This document shows positions 55,839 to 63,872 of a DNA stretch of 64,000 nt, in pieces. The notes under the pieces are model-generated. The model did no database searches. It was given only the letters and a program-made list of their open reading frames with translations, and was not told where the DNA came from. Source of the DNA: Sutcliffiella horikoshii (GTDB taxonomy: Bacteria > Bacillota > Bacilli > Bacillales > Bacillaceae_I). A program made the position numbers and the translations under genes. Within the stretch, counting starts at the first letter, position 1; every line of letters begins with the position of its first letter. The stretch spans positions 18,095 to 82,094 of the forward strand of contig NZ_VTEV01000010.1 of NCBI RefSeq assembly GCF_008180725.1, read 5' to 3'.

Positions 55839-56600
55839 ATGAACCAATTACCTTTATCTAAAAAGAGCCAAACATTCATAGAAAATCTACGGATCTACCT
55901 ATTTTCCTGCGGTAAAAAAACAAATGAAATTGATGAGATAACCGATGAGTTAGAAGTCCATTTATACGAAGCGGAAAAAGAAAATAAAAATGTGGAGCAT
56001 ATTATCGGAAGCTCTCCGAAAGAGTACATGGAGCAGCTCTCTAGTGAAATGTCCTTTGATGTACGAGGCTGGGCTAAATATGTTCCTATCATCATACTTG
56101 GTGCTTTTTCCGGCATCGTCTTGAAAGATATCGTCTTTGGCGGGTTTCAATACTCGTTGGTCGAGCTGATTGGTTATCCGTTAGTGTGCATTATTCTGTT
56201 ACTTTCCTACATGTGGACATTCAGGCAAATTGCCAGCCATACTTTTTCCAAGTCAAAGGAGTATTTTTTCTTTGGTTTAGCGAGCTTTCTATCGACATCA
56301 TTGTTCCTAGGATTAATGTTTCTGCCAAACTATATCGATTCACCGATTATCATGCTAGGCTATTACGGTAACCTCATTGTCGCAAGTATGGCCATTTCGT
56401 TTCTAATTGGAATCTCTATTTGGAGTAAAACGATTGTTTCCATTGTGCTTCCTATTTTTTATATTGTTCCGGAATACTTGGTGGGCTTTGCCGACTTATC
56501 GGTAGAAAATCAGCTTTGGATCAGCAGTCTGATAATGTACGCATTAATCGGCGCTTATTTATTCTTCGAGCTTAAGAGGACATCTACCTCTCCAAAATAA
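55839..56600 (+). CDS. HAAS-domain membrane protein
   Basis: 253 aa. The first ~75 residues (LRIYLFSCGKKTNEIDEITD, SSPKEYMEQL) form a HAAS-like cytoplasmic domain; six hydrophobic segments follow from ~84. ATG at 55839 behind AAAGGAG. The cytoplasmic domain is similar in plan to that of the preceding gene, so the two may be partners. Function unknown. Confidence 0.8.
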   Translation: MNQLPLSKKSQTFIENLRIYLFSCGKKTNEIDEITDELEVHLYEAEKENKNVEHIIGSSPKEYMEQLSSEMSFDVRGWAKYVPIIILGAFSGIVLKDIVFGGFQYSLVELIGYPLVCIILLLSYMWTFRQIASHTFSKSKEYFFFGLASFLSTSLFLGLMFLPNYIDSPIIMLGYYGNLIVASMAISFLIGISIWSKTIVSIVLPIFYIVPEYLVGFADLSVENQLWISSLIMYALIGAYLFFELKRTSTSPK

Positions 56601-56604
56601 AACC

Positions 56605-56639
56605 AGGGAGCTGCGCATTTTATTTTGCGTCAGCTCCCT
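56605..56639. terminator. Bidirectional terminator
   Basis: AGGGAGCTG / CAGCTCCCT with inner CGCA/TGCG pairing; T-rich on the plus side, and A-rich before it, so it can serve both the PadR operon and the converging SRPBCC gene. Confidence 0.8.
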
Positions 56640-56641
56640 TT

Positions 56642-57091
56642 CTATTTCAGCGCTTCCGCTTCTACGCGGTCCATGTACTCCTGCACAACCTTATTGTTGC
56701 TCTTCTCGCTGCCAAGCTTCAACATCGCCCGCCCTACAAAATTGACACCTTTATTATGTCCCGCATAAATAAAGCGTGTATGCGTCTCATCTACCTTTTC
56801 CAGCGTAAAAGACAAATTAATGTCAAATGCCTTACCAAGTACAAACGCTATTTGTTTATGTTTCCTGTCGGGCTTGTCCTCATAAGCCAGGGTCTCCACG
56901 ATATATGTTTCTACCCGTTTGCCCTCACGGTATTTCTGTTGGTGTTTCGCGCCGACCTCGGTTTCTGTTTTTTCTATCAGCTTGTGCTCCTCCACTTTCG
57001 GCATGGATCTCTTGATATTTTTATCAAAGAACAGCTCCCATACTTTTTCGATATTGGCAGGTATCACTCGTTCTTCTGTCCACTGAATCAT
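56642..57091 (-). CDS. SRPBCC-fold protein
   Basis: 149 aa. The start IQWTEERVIPANIEKVWELF and the end YMDRVEAEAL fit a START/polyketide-cyclase-like (SRPBCC) hydrophobic-pocket fold. ATG at 57089-57091 overlaps the merR stop (ATGA). Likely ligand-binding or AHSA1-like; the ligand is unknown. Expressed with, and probably regulated by, the MerR protein. Confidence 0.8.
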   Translation of the reverse strand: MIQWTEERVIPANIEKVWELFFDKNIKRSMPKVEEHKLIEKTETEVGAKHQQKYREGKRVETYIVETLAYEDKPDRKHKQIAFVLGKAFDINLSFTLEKVDETHTRFIYAGHNKGVNFVGRAMLKLGSEKSNNKVVQEYMDRVEAEALK

Positions 57092-57432
57092 TGTTCTTCC
57101 TCCATTCCTGACACCAAAAAGGCATCGATTTCTTCTGTTTTTTGTTGCAGCTCTTCCATTTGGATGCGAATCGTTTCTTTCTTTTGTATTAGCAAGTCCT
57201 CTAGGTGGGCAAATGATTCATCTTCCATCACCGAAATCATCTCTTGGATGGTAAACCCGAAGCTCCTAAGTTTTATTAAAAGCATGGCCAGAAAATAACT
57301 GCCATCATCGTAATATCGGTAGTTATTCTTTGGATCGATGTAGGCGGGCTCCATCAGCTTCACTTCCGCATAATAGCGCAGAGTTTCCTTGCTGAGGCCA
57401 GTCATCTCGGAAAACACGCTTACTTTGTACAA
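57088..57432 (-). CDS. MerR-family transcriptional regulator
   Basis: 114 aa from TTG at 57430-57432 with AAAGGAGGG upstream; the frame is open 17 codons further. Winged-helix start YKVSVFSEMTGLSKETLRYY, then a C-terminal dimer helix rich in Gln/Glu (QMEELQQKTEEID). No cysteine or TipAS domain, so it is a small effector-binding type. Activates its own promoter by the 19-bp-spacer mechanism, inferred from the operator at 57463. Confidence 0.88.
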   Translation of the reverse strand: MYKVSVFSEMTGLSKETLRYYAEVKLMEPAYIDPKNNYRYYDDGSYFLAMLLIKLRSFGFTIQEMISVMEDESFAHLEDLLIQKKETIRIQMEELQQKTEEIDAFLVSGMEEEQ

Positions 57433-57450
57433 TATTCGCCCTCCTTTGTT

Positions 57451-57487
57451 CAGTTTAAACTGTGTGGTGCACCACATAGTCAATAAG
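57451..57487 (-). promoter_or_regulatory. MerR-type promoter/operator
   Basis: On minus TTGACT, then a 19-bp spacer holding the perfect dyad TGTGGTGCACCACA (57463-57476), then TTAAAC. An over-long spacer with a central dyad is the MerR hallmark. A second palindrome CAGTTTAAACTG (57451-57462) covers the -10. Confidence 0.75.
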
Positions 57488-57568
57488 AAATTTTGTTTTG
57501 CTTGTGTTTAGAGAATTTTCAAGCTCTATACAGTCAGAATCACACGTTTTGATGCAGCTTTAGAAGCG

Positions 57569-57777
57569 TTCGGTCATTTCTCCCCTCGGTTCGGACACTT
57601 TCTTCCCTTATTTGTAAGGGGTTCGGTCAATTGGGGGTATCCCTTCGGTCAACTTTTGAACACCTTTGGACAACCCAAAATTTCGTTCGGTCAAAATCAC
57701 AAAATCTTCGGTCACTTTTGCTAAAACTTCGGTCAACTTTGAAAAATCTTCGGTTAAAATCCGGAAATCTTCGGACA
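57569..57777 (+). repeat. 21-bp phased TTCGGnCA array D (10 units)
   Basis: Cores start at 57569, 57590, 57622, 57644, 57665, 57686, 57707, 57728, 57749 and 57770: steps 21, 32, 22, then six times 21. The same architecture as arrays A-C. The frame that would read FG(Q/H)xxxx contains several stop codons here, so it does not encode a heptapeptide repeat. Confidence 0.92.
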
Positions 57778-57846
57778 TTTGGTCCTCCCCGCCAATTCAA
57801 ACCTCAAACCCATAAACCTTAAAACCTAGTTTCCAAAACCCACTTT

Positions 57847-57890
57847 TAAAAAAACACCCAAGTGCAGCAACTACCGCATCCTTAGGTGTT
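57847..57890 (-). terminator. Terminator of the gene at 57896
   Basis: Arms AACACCCAAG / CTTAGGTGTT (ten pairs, one wobble; 57853-57862, 57881-57890), then TTTTTTTAA on minus. Confidence 0.85.
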
Positions 57891-57895
57891 TATCA

Positions 57896-58306
57896 TTACT
57901 CCTGGCCTACCAACTCTACCAAGGTATACTCCTCAGTATCCAAATCATATTCAAAAGAAATTGTATACTCTTTTCCTTCCTTAAACTGGCCACAGAATGC
58001 TTCAGCATCCTCTTTCGTCGCCGCTTCATAATGATAAGTCAGCCCATTATAATCCGTCTCGGTAACCGAACAACGAAAAGCGCCGTCCTCACCCTCCGTC
58101 ACTGCCACACTATCCACTGTAATTTTATCCTCACCGGATGCGGAAGGGAAATATGTGTACATAACAAACGTGGTAATAAGAAATAACGTACCAACAACAA
58201 GCGAGATGCGCCCTTTTTTCTTTTCCGATCTGACTAGTGTAGTGAACACACCGAATCCAATTAGACCAAAGCTAATTGCAAATAAAACTAACCCAAATAT
58301 ATACAT
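57896..58306 (-). CDS. Small membrane protein of unknown function
   Basis: 136 aa. Two hydrophobic segments (about 2-23 and 34-53), then an ~80-residue acidic outside domain with two Cys (FRCSVTE, AFCGQF). No family recognised. ATG at 58304-58306 behind GGGGGTAC. Monocistronic, between the SEDS gene and phased array D. Confidence 0.65.
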   Translation of the reverse strand: MYIFGLVLFAISFGLIGFGVFTTLVRSEKKKGRISLVVGTLFLITTFVMYTYFPSASGEDKITVDSVAVTEGEDGAFRCSVTETDYNGLTYHYEAATKEDAEAFCGQFKEGKEYTISFEYDLDTEEYTLVELVGQE

Positions 58307-58385
58307 CTCTGTACCCCCGTTTCTATTCTCTACTTCTCATTATATATCAGACAACCCGTATCATTCATACTTTTTCATGGAGTTC

Positions 58386-58417
58386 AAAAAACCCTCACCA
58401 CTCCAAGCAGTAAGGGT
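58386..58417 (-). terminator. Terminator of the SEDS gene
   Basis: Arms ACCCTCAC / GTAAGGGT (one wobble) with TTTTTTG on the minus strand. Confidence 0.8.
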
Positions 58418-58427
58418 CTTCCATCAA

Positions 58428-59594
58428 TCATTCAAAAAAATACTTCCTAGTCCTCATCTGTACATTCAACACAATCCCGACTGCTATCATATAGGTCAGA
58501 AGCGAACTCCCTCCGTAGCTGAAAAATGGCAGTGGAATTCCTGTAATTGGGAGCAGTCCAATGGTCATTCCAATGTTTTGGAACACTTGGAAGGTTAGCA
58601 TGCCAATGACTCCCGCGCAAAGGTAAGTACCGTACGTATCATGGCATTCCATGGCGATGAAGGTGATTTTATAGATCAAGAAAAAGAATAACGAGATGAC
58701 AACCGTCGCGCCCATAAAGCCGAACTGGCTGGCGATGGCAGCAAAGATAAAGTCAGTGTGTGCTTCAGGCAGGTAGACATTCATCTGACCGTAACCTGAA
58801 CCTGTGTACTCCCCGGATCCGATGGCAAGCAGGGACCTTACGAGCTGGAATCCTTGTACGTCCTGGTATTCATAGGGATTCAACCAGCCGTAGAAACGGT
58901 CTAATTGATATTCAGGGATTAGGTACGTATGGAAAAACGTTGGATGTGCTATGAAAATATATAGAAATGTTGCAATGAATGCTATCGCTGCGCCGACAAG
59001 CGAGAGGATGATGCTCCATTTAATTCCTGAAACAAGAATCATTGCTGCAATGATGGCACAATACACTAGGGTTGTCCCCATATCCGGCTGTTTTGCTACA
59101 AGGAATAATGGAATACTGGAGGCCGCGATTATTTTCCCAAGTAGCAAATAACTGTCGCGCAAGGTCGCTATTTCATATTGTGCACGATGGTCGGCAATTA
59201 TTTTACTTAAGACTAGAATGATCGATATTTTCATTAATTCGGATGGCTGGATATTGCCAAGGCCAGGTAGTGTGTACCAGCTTGTTGCCCCTTTGATGGT
59301 GCTGACAAGGGAAGACGGGACGTTAAACTCTAGCCCAAGTAACAGCACAACTCCTATGCCGTATGTAATCCAAGCCAGATTTCGCAAGTAGTCAAAATGG
59401 ATTAACAACGATACTCCAATCCCAATTGCTCCGACTACAAACCACATTAATTGCTTTTGCATAAAATTTATGTTTTGTAACACTGGCGGTAATGTAGGTT
59501 CTACGCTCTTCAAGGCAAAAAGACTTGCTACTACCATAATCCCCATAAGAAAAATCAACGTGGTATCCAACTGAGGTTTATAGTCTTTTTCCAC
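58428..59594 (-). CDS. SEDS-family peptidoglycan polymerase (RodA/FtsW-like)
   Basis: 388 aa, about ten membrane segments. SEDS marks: QPSELMK, KQPDMGTTLV, PEAHTDFIFAAIASQFG (with the catalytic-type Asp) and the end GLLPITGIPLPFFSYGGSS. These enzymes polymerise lipid II together with a class B PBP. GTG start at 59592-59594 behind AGGAGAG. Closer to RodA than to FtsW/SpoVE by the PEAHTDF and C-terminal pattern, but no PBP or mre genes are adjacent, so it may be an accessory paralogue. Confidence 0.88.
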   Translation of the reverse strand: MEKDYKPQLDTTLIFLMGIMVVASLFALKSVEPTLPPVLQNINFMQKQLMWFVVGAIGIGVSLLIHFDYLRNLAWITYGIGVVLLLGLEFNVPSSLVSTIKGATSWYTLPGLGNIQPSELMKISIILVLSKIIADHRAQYEIATLRDSYLLLGKIIAASSIPLFLVAKQPDMGTTLVYCAIIAAMILVSGIKWSIILSLVGAAIAFIATFLYIFIAHPTFFHTYLIPEYQLDRFYGWLNPYEYQDVQGFQLVRSLLAIGSGEYTGSGYGQMNVYLPEAHTDFIFAAIASQFGFMGATVVISLFFFLIYKITFIAMECHDTYGTYLCAGVIGMLTFQVFQNIGMTIGLLPITGIPLPFFSYGGSSLLTYMIAVGIVLNVQMRTRKYFFE

Positions 59595-59799
59595 TGTTTT
59601 CTCTCCTATCTCTACTTAAACTTTTTCTTTTTAGCTTGTTTATATTATTATTTAAATTATTGATATGTTTAATAATAGAATAACCTATAAAGCATATTAG
59701 AGAAAAACATAAAGGTCAATCCATAAAATTATGGATAATGCATGCGGAAATATAAAAAGGGGAAATTAGAACTAACTGATTTTAGGAGGAATACATACT

Positions 59800-61029
59800 T
59801 TGTTTATTGCGATTGCTTTTTTCTTGTTTATGTCCTTTTTCTTGTCGGGTAGCGAAACGGCACTGACAGCTGTTAACAGGATGAAAATCCAAATTCGTGC
59901 AGAGAACGGTGATTTGGCTGCTCAAAAACTGTTGAAACTGATTGAGCGCCCTGATCAGTTTATTACAGCTATTCTGATAGGTAATAATATAGCCAATATC
60001 ATGCTGCCGACACTTGTGACACTTATTGCCATTAATTACGACTGGAACGTTGGAGTTGCGACAGCCGTATTGACTGTAGTGCTGATAATTTGCGCTGAGG
60101 TGGTGCCAAAATCCATTGCCGCTACTTTCGCAAATAAAGTGGCTTTCATTGTAGCACCTGTCATTTCTATCCTTCTTTTTGTTTTAAAGCCTCTGATTTT
60201 TTTACTTTCCATCCTGACTAATTTTATCATCCGCCTTCTATCAAGAGGAATGGTCCAAGAAGCGACCCTTTCTAAAGAAGAGCTTAAAACGATGGTAGAT
60301 ATCGGACGGACGGAGGGTACATTTTACGAGGAGGAATCACAGCATATCATTGGCGCCATCGACTTTTACACGAAAGATGTGCGTGATGCATTGAAGACTC
60401 CGAGGATTGAAATTCACGGACTGCCGTGTGATGTAACGTTTGAAGACGCAAGAAACTTTGTGATGGAAAGCAGTTATACCCGTTATCCCGTTTATAAAGA
60501 CAATATGGATAATATCATTGGGGTGTTTCATGCCAAATTTTTATTGAATTGGTCATTAAATCCGGACTTAGAAATCAAGGACTTCATGGATACAAGTCCA
60601 CTGTTTGTAGCAGAGTCCACTTCCATTGAGAAAGTATTTAAAATGATGCTCAAAGAGAAAAAACATATGGCGATTGTTATTGATGAGTACGGCGGGACGA
60701 CAGGAATCATCAGCCACGAGGATATCATTGAAGCCATGATCGGTCAGGAGATAGAGGATGAGACGGATGAATCCGGTGAAATTCTTATTGAAGAATTAAC
60801 GGACACTCAGATCATCTGTCATGGTAAACTTGCCATCAGACGCTTTAATGAAGTGTTTAAAACAAAAGTCCCAGAAGAAGAGGACACGATTGCAGGGTTT
60901 CTTTTCAAAGAGCTTGGCCATATTCCGACAGAGGGCGAATCGCTTGAATATCATCATCTTCATTTTAATATATTGAAGATGGAGGACAATGTTATTAAGC
61001 AAGTCAAAGTAAAGAAAAAAGCGAATTGA
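59800..61029 (+). CDS. CNNM/HlyC-type transporter with CBS pair
   Basis: 409 aa. DUF21 transmembrane domain (four segments in ~1-150, GSETALTAVNR), two CBS domains (~190-320, YTRYPVYKDN and AIVIDEYGGTTGI) and a CorC/HlyC C-terminal domain (~335-405). Known members export Mg2+ or other divalent ions. Start TTG at 59800 with AGGAGG ten bases upstream. The leader of ~200 bp shows no riboswitch that I recognise. Confidence 0.88.
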   Translation: MFIAIAFFLFMSFFLSGSETALTAVNRMKIQIRAENGDLAAQKLLKLIERPDQFITAILIGNNIANIMLPTLVTLIAINYDWNVGVATAVLTVVLIICAEVVPKSIAATFANKVAFIVAPVISILLFVLKPLIFLLSILTNFIIRLLSRGMVQEATLSKEELKTMVDIGRTEGTFYEEESQHIIGAIDFYTKDVRDALKTPRIEIHGLPCDVTFEDARNFVMESSYTRYPVYKDNMDNIIGVFHAKFLLNWSLNPDLEIKDFMDTSPLFVAESTSIEKVFKMMLKEKKHMAIVIDEYGGTTGIISHEDIIEAMIGQEIEDETDESGEILIEELTDTQIICHGKLAIRRFNEVFKTKVPEEEDTIAGFLFKELGHIPTEGESLEYHHLHFNILKMEDNVIKQVKVKKKAN

Positions 61030-61037
61030 AACAGGAA

Positions 61038-61072
61038 AAGGTGCCGCATTCCATCACGGAGTGCGGCACCTT
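61038..61072. terminator. Bidirectional terminator between the two CNNM genes
   Basis: AAGGTGCCGCA / TGCGGCACCTT plus inner TCC/GGA, followed by TTTTTT; the two CNNM genes converge on it. Confidence 0.92.
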
Positions 61073-61083
61073 TTTTACTAAAT

Positions 61084-62415
61084 TTAAGATTGATGCTGGT
61101 TGGATAATGCATTCAACTGAAGACCAACTTGCTTTACCTGGTGATTGTCCATTTCGAGTACTGTCCAAACGTTCTCACCATGCTTAATGTGTTCTTCTTC
61201 CTCTTCTTCAAGATCCTGTAACATTACTTGCATCCAGCCACCGATTGTATCAATATCATCCTTCTCATCAAAAGTTACTCCGAATTGTTGCTCAATATCT
61301 GTCAACAAGACAAGGCCATTAATATGATAAAGGTCTGTTTCGATTTCTTGAATATCCGGTACTTCATCTGCATCAAATTCATCACGGATTTCCCCGACGA
61401 TTTCTTCTAAGATATCTTCCATTGTGATGATCCCGGCCGTACCACCGTACTCGTCAATGACCAGTGCGATATGAACCTGTTCTTCCTGCATCTTTAATAG
61501 GGCATCTTGCAGGGAGGTCACCTCATGAATTAGTGGAAGCTCGTGAAGGAAGTCTTTCATCTCGCCTGCTCTACCGGCAGCGAAGTTTGTGAGCATTTCC
61601 TTTACGTTCACGAACCCGAGAATATTATCTTTGTCCCCATCCTCTGTAACAGGATAGCGAGTGTATTGGTGTTCATCCAATACGCTGATAATTTCTTCTC
61701 TGGACATGCTATTAGATAAAGTGACGATTTGCACACGCGGGATCATGATGTCCCTTGCGACTCTTTCGTCAAAAGTGAATATGTTTTCCATGTAGGATAG
61801 TTCTGTTTGATTAATTTCTCCACTTTCAAAACTTTGCGTCATAATGATTTTAAGCTCTTCTTCCGAGTGGGCCTGCTCATGACTTGCAGGCTGTACCCCG
61901 AACATGCGAAGTAACACACGCGCTGAACCGTTCAATGTCCAGATTAACGGGTACATCAGCTTACCGAACCAGTATAAAGGTCTCGCAATAAGCAATGTCA
62001 TCTTTTCCGCAAACTGAATTGCAAGGGTCTTCGGTGCAAGCTCCCCGACTACTACGTGTAAGAACGTTACAAGCGAGAAAGCGACAGCAAACGAAACAAC
62101 CGTAGAAACGGACGCAGGTACTCCTAAGCTATCGAATAAAGGATACAGAAGCCTTTCCACAGTCGGTTTTCCTAACCAACCAAGACCTAATGCTGTCACC
62201 GTAATACCGAGTTGACATGCGGACAGGTAATAATCCAGATCTGCAATAAGCTTTTTGGCCACTACCGCAGTCTTGTTGCCTTCTGCAATCAATTGATCCA
62301 CTCGGGACATACGTACCTTTACCACTGCAAACTCCGATCCAACGAAGAACGCTGTTAAACCTATTAACAAAGCCACTAAAAGTAAGTTCATGATTAATAT
62401 ACTGTCAATATCCAA
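61084..62415 (-). CDS. CNNM/HlyC-type transporter under Mn riboswitch
   Basis: 443 aa. DUF21 domain (~1-200, GSEFAVVKVRMSRVDQLI), CBS pair (~205-340, IDEYGGTAGIITMEDILEEI) and a CorC/HlyC domain. Start TTG at 62413-62415 behind GAGGG. A yybP-ykoY riboswitch and its terminator lie in the leader, pointing to induction by Mn2+ and thus to a role in manganese export or tolerance; that substrate assignment is inferred. Paralogous to the converging gene at 59800. Confidence 0.9.
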   Translation of the reverse strand: MDIDSILIMNLLLVALLIGLTAFFVGSEFAVVKVRMSRVDQLIAEGNKTAVVAKKLIADLDYYLSACQLGITVTALGLGWLGKPTVERLLYPLFDSLGVPASVSTVVSFAVAFSLVTFLHVVVGELAPKTLAIQFAEKMTLLIARPLYWFGKLMYPLIWTLNGSARVLLRMFGVQPASHEQAHSEEELKIIMTQSFESGEINQTELSYMENIFTFDERVARDIMIPRVQIVTLSNSMSREEIISVLDEHQYTRYPVTEDGDKDNILGFVNVKEMLTNFAAGRAGEMKDFLHELPLIHEVTSLQDALLKMQEEQVHIALVIDEYGGTAGIITMEDILEEIVGEIRDEFDADEVPDIQEIETDLYHINGLVLLTDIEQQFGVTFDEKDDIDTIGGWMQVMLQDLEEEEEEHIKHGENVWTVLEMDNHQVKQVGLQLNALSNQHQS

Positions 62416-62531
62416 TTGTTTCCCTCAAAAAAAGGGATTCACCTCCGAAAATTTCCACTTTTATTTTTTCTACCTTTACCTTTAACTATTCCACCTAATT
62501 TTAGATTAGAACTCTCCCCCTGTCTGAATAT

Positions 62532-62562
62532 AAAAAAGCCTCCACCAAAAACTGGTAGAGGT
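62532..62562 (-). terminator. Riboswitch-controlled terminator
   Basis: On minus CCTCTACC / GGTGGAGG (62554-62561, 62539-62546), then CTTTTTTAT; lies between the Mn aptamer and the CNNM gene and should be its expression platform. Confidence 0.85.
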
Positions 62563-62580
62563 TTATTTGTAAAGTTATTG

Positions 62581-62700
62581 AACCTATACCTAAGTGGCAA
62601 AGGTCTCGCAAACAACATGTAACATGTTGCCAGTTAAGCCGGTGACTTTATTGTCACGGAATGACGACATAACTGTCAGCTACTCCCCTTTGGAGTATTA
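62581..62700 (-). ncRNA. yybP-ykoY manganese riboswitch
   Basis: On the minus strand: CTCCAAAGGGGAGTAGC (62679-62695), a variable middle with CAACATGTTACATGTTG, and GCGAGACCTTTGCCACTTAG. The AAAGGGGAGTAGC and GAGACCTTTGCC strands are the conserved Mn2+-binding loops of this class. About 170 nt upstream of the CNNM gene. Confidence 0.92.
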
Positions 62701-62799
62701 TAAGCTCTTTATATTAAGAGCGATAGTTTAAACTCATAAACTATCAAGAGAAATTCTATTATAGTTTCACTGTAAAGTCAATATTTGTAGATTAGTAGA

Positions 62800-62831
62800 A
62801 AAATCCCGACTCCCTTTGAAAGGAGTCGGGA
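62800..62831 (-). terminator. Terminator of the TipAS regulator gene
   Basis: TCCCGACTCC / GGAGTCGGGA (62804-62813, 62822-62831), then TTTTTC on the minus strand. Confidence 0.92.
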
Positions 62832-62842
62832 CTGGGTATAAG

Positions 62843-63610
62843 TTACTGTTTTTGCATTCCCGTATAGATATAGATGGCATCTCTCAGGAACTCAGCTGTA
62901 CCAGGTTGCTTTTTATCATAGAATGCTGTAAATCGCTCATCATCCACATACATCTGTGCAAGGCCGGCATGTGCTTCCTTGGAGTAGGAATCCCAGTAAA
63001 ATCCTAACCACTGACGGTGCAAGTCCGCCGCTTTTTGGGCAAGATCTCCAGCAGGGTCTCCGGTTTTGAATGCCTCGTTTAAAACTTGGAGTACTTCTTC
63101 TCCCAGCTTTTCTCCTTGTTCGTACTGATTCTTTGACATGCCTTTTAACTTGGCATTTGATTGATCAATCGTCTCATTGCCGTATTTCCCTCTGATTTCT
63201 TTTCCATATTTCGCTTCATTTTCATCTATCATGTTCTGCTTGAATGCTTCAAACTTTTCTTTATCACTCATGGTAATGCTCCCTTCTTTCGCGGCGAGTG
63301 TCCGGTCTACACTTTCAATGAGACCCACAAGCCGTTTTTGCTTTGTCAGAAGTTTGTCACGGTGTTCTTTTAGTGCTTCCACTTCATTAAAAGTTGGAGC
63401 ATTGATGATTTTTTGGATACTTTCAAGGTCCAATTCGAGCTCCCGATAAAAGAGGATTTGCTGCAGCTTATCCACTTCCGCCTGCCCGTAAATTCGATAC
63501 CCTGAAGCACTGATTCTCGCCGGCTTGAGAATTCCAATTTCATCATAATAGCGCAGCGTCCTGCCTGTCACTCCAGCCATTTTTGCTAATTTCTGTACGG
63601 TGTATTCCAC
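62843..63610 (-). CDS. MerR regulator with TipAS antibiotic-binding domain (Mta-like)
   Basis: 255 aa. MerR head YTVQKLAKMAGVTGRTLRYY, dimer coiled coil to ~115, then a TipAS domain (~130-250; HRQWLGFYWDSYSKEAHAGL, YVDDERF, AIYIYTG). Length and plan match B. subtilis Mta, which switches on multidrug exporters. GTG start at 63608-63610 behind AGGAGGTGATC. Only autoregulation is visible here; no drug exporter is adjacent. Confidence 0.9.
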   Translation of the reverse strand: MEYTVQKLAKMAGVTGRTLRYYDEIGILKPARISASGYRIYGQAEVDKLQQILFYRELELDLESIQKIINAPTFNEVEALKEHRDKLLTKQKRLVGLIESVDRTLAAKEGSITMSDKEKFEAFKQNMIDENEAKYGKEIRGKYGNETIDQSNAKLKGMSKNQYEQGEKLGEEVLQVLNEAFKTGDPAGDLAQKAADLHRQWLGFYWDSYSKEAHAGLAQMYVDDERFTAFYDKKQPGTAEFLRDAIYIYTGMQKQ

Positions 63611-63634
63611 CTCTGATCACCTCCTGACAAATTC

Positions 63635-63665
63635 AGTGTACACCTTGACGTAGCGTAAAGGTAAA
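63635..63665 (-). promoter_or_regulatory. MerR-type promoter of the TipAS gene
   Basis: On minus TTTACC (63660-63665), 19-bp spacer, TACACT (63635-63640). Dyad arms ACCTTtACG / CGTcAAGGT (63642-63662) sit in the spacer. Confidence 0.8.
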
Positions 63666-63777
63666 TAGGTTTTATTAAAAAATAAGCCTAATGTACCAAT
63701 AAACAGTTTAGAATATTCTAAATTTTAATTCTTTTGTCTTATATCCCATATTTGTCATTACTTTTATAATAAAAACA

Positions 63778-63842
63778 GAAATAATATTTCAATTTTTCTG
63801 TTTATTGTTGAAATATTATTTCAACAATTGTAAGCGTTAACA
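63778..63842 (+). promoter_or_regulatory. Two GAAATAnTATTTC dyads and a CcpA cre site
   Basis: GAAATAATATTTC (63778-63790) and GAAATATTATTTC (63810-63822; arms extend to TTGTTGAAATA / TATTTCAACAA, 63805-63827), centres 32 bp apart. TTGTAAGCGTTAACA (63828-63842) fits the cre consensus WTGNAANCGNWNNCW at every fixed position. They precede the last gene, suggesting a sugar-responsive repressor plus carbon catabolite control. Confidence 0.75.
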
Positions 63843-63872
63843 AATTAAAGATGAGAAAGCGAGGGGCTACAA

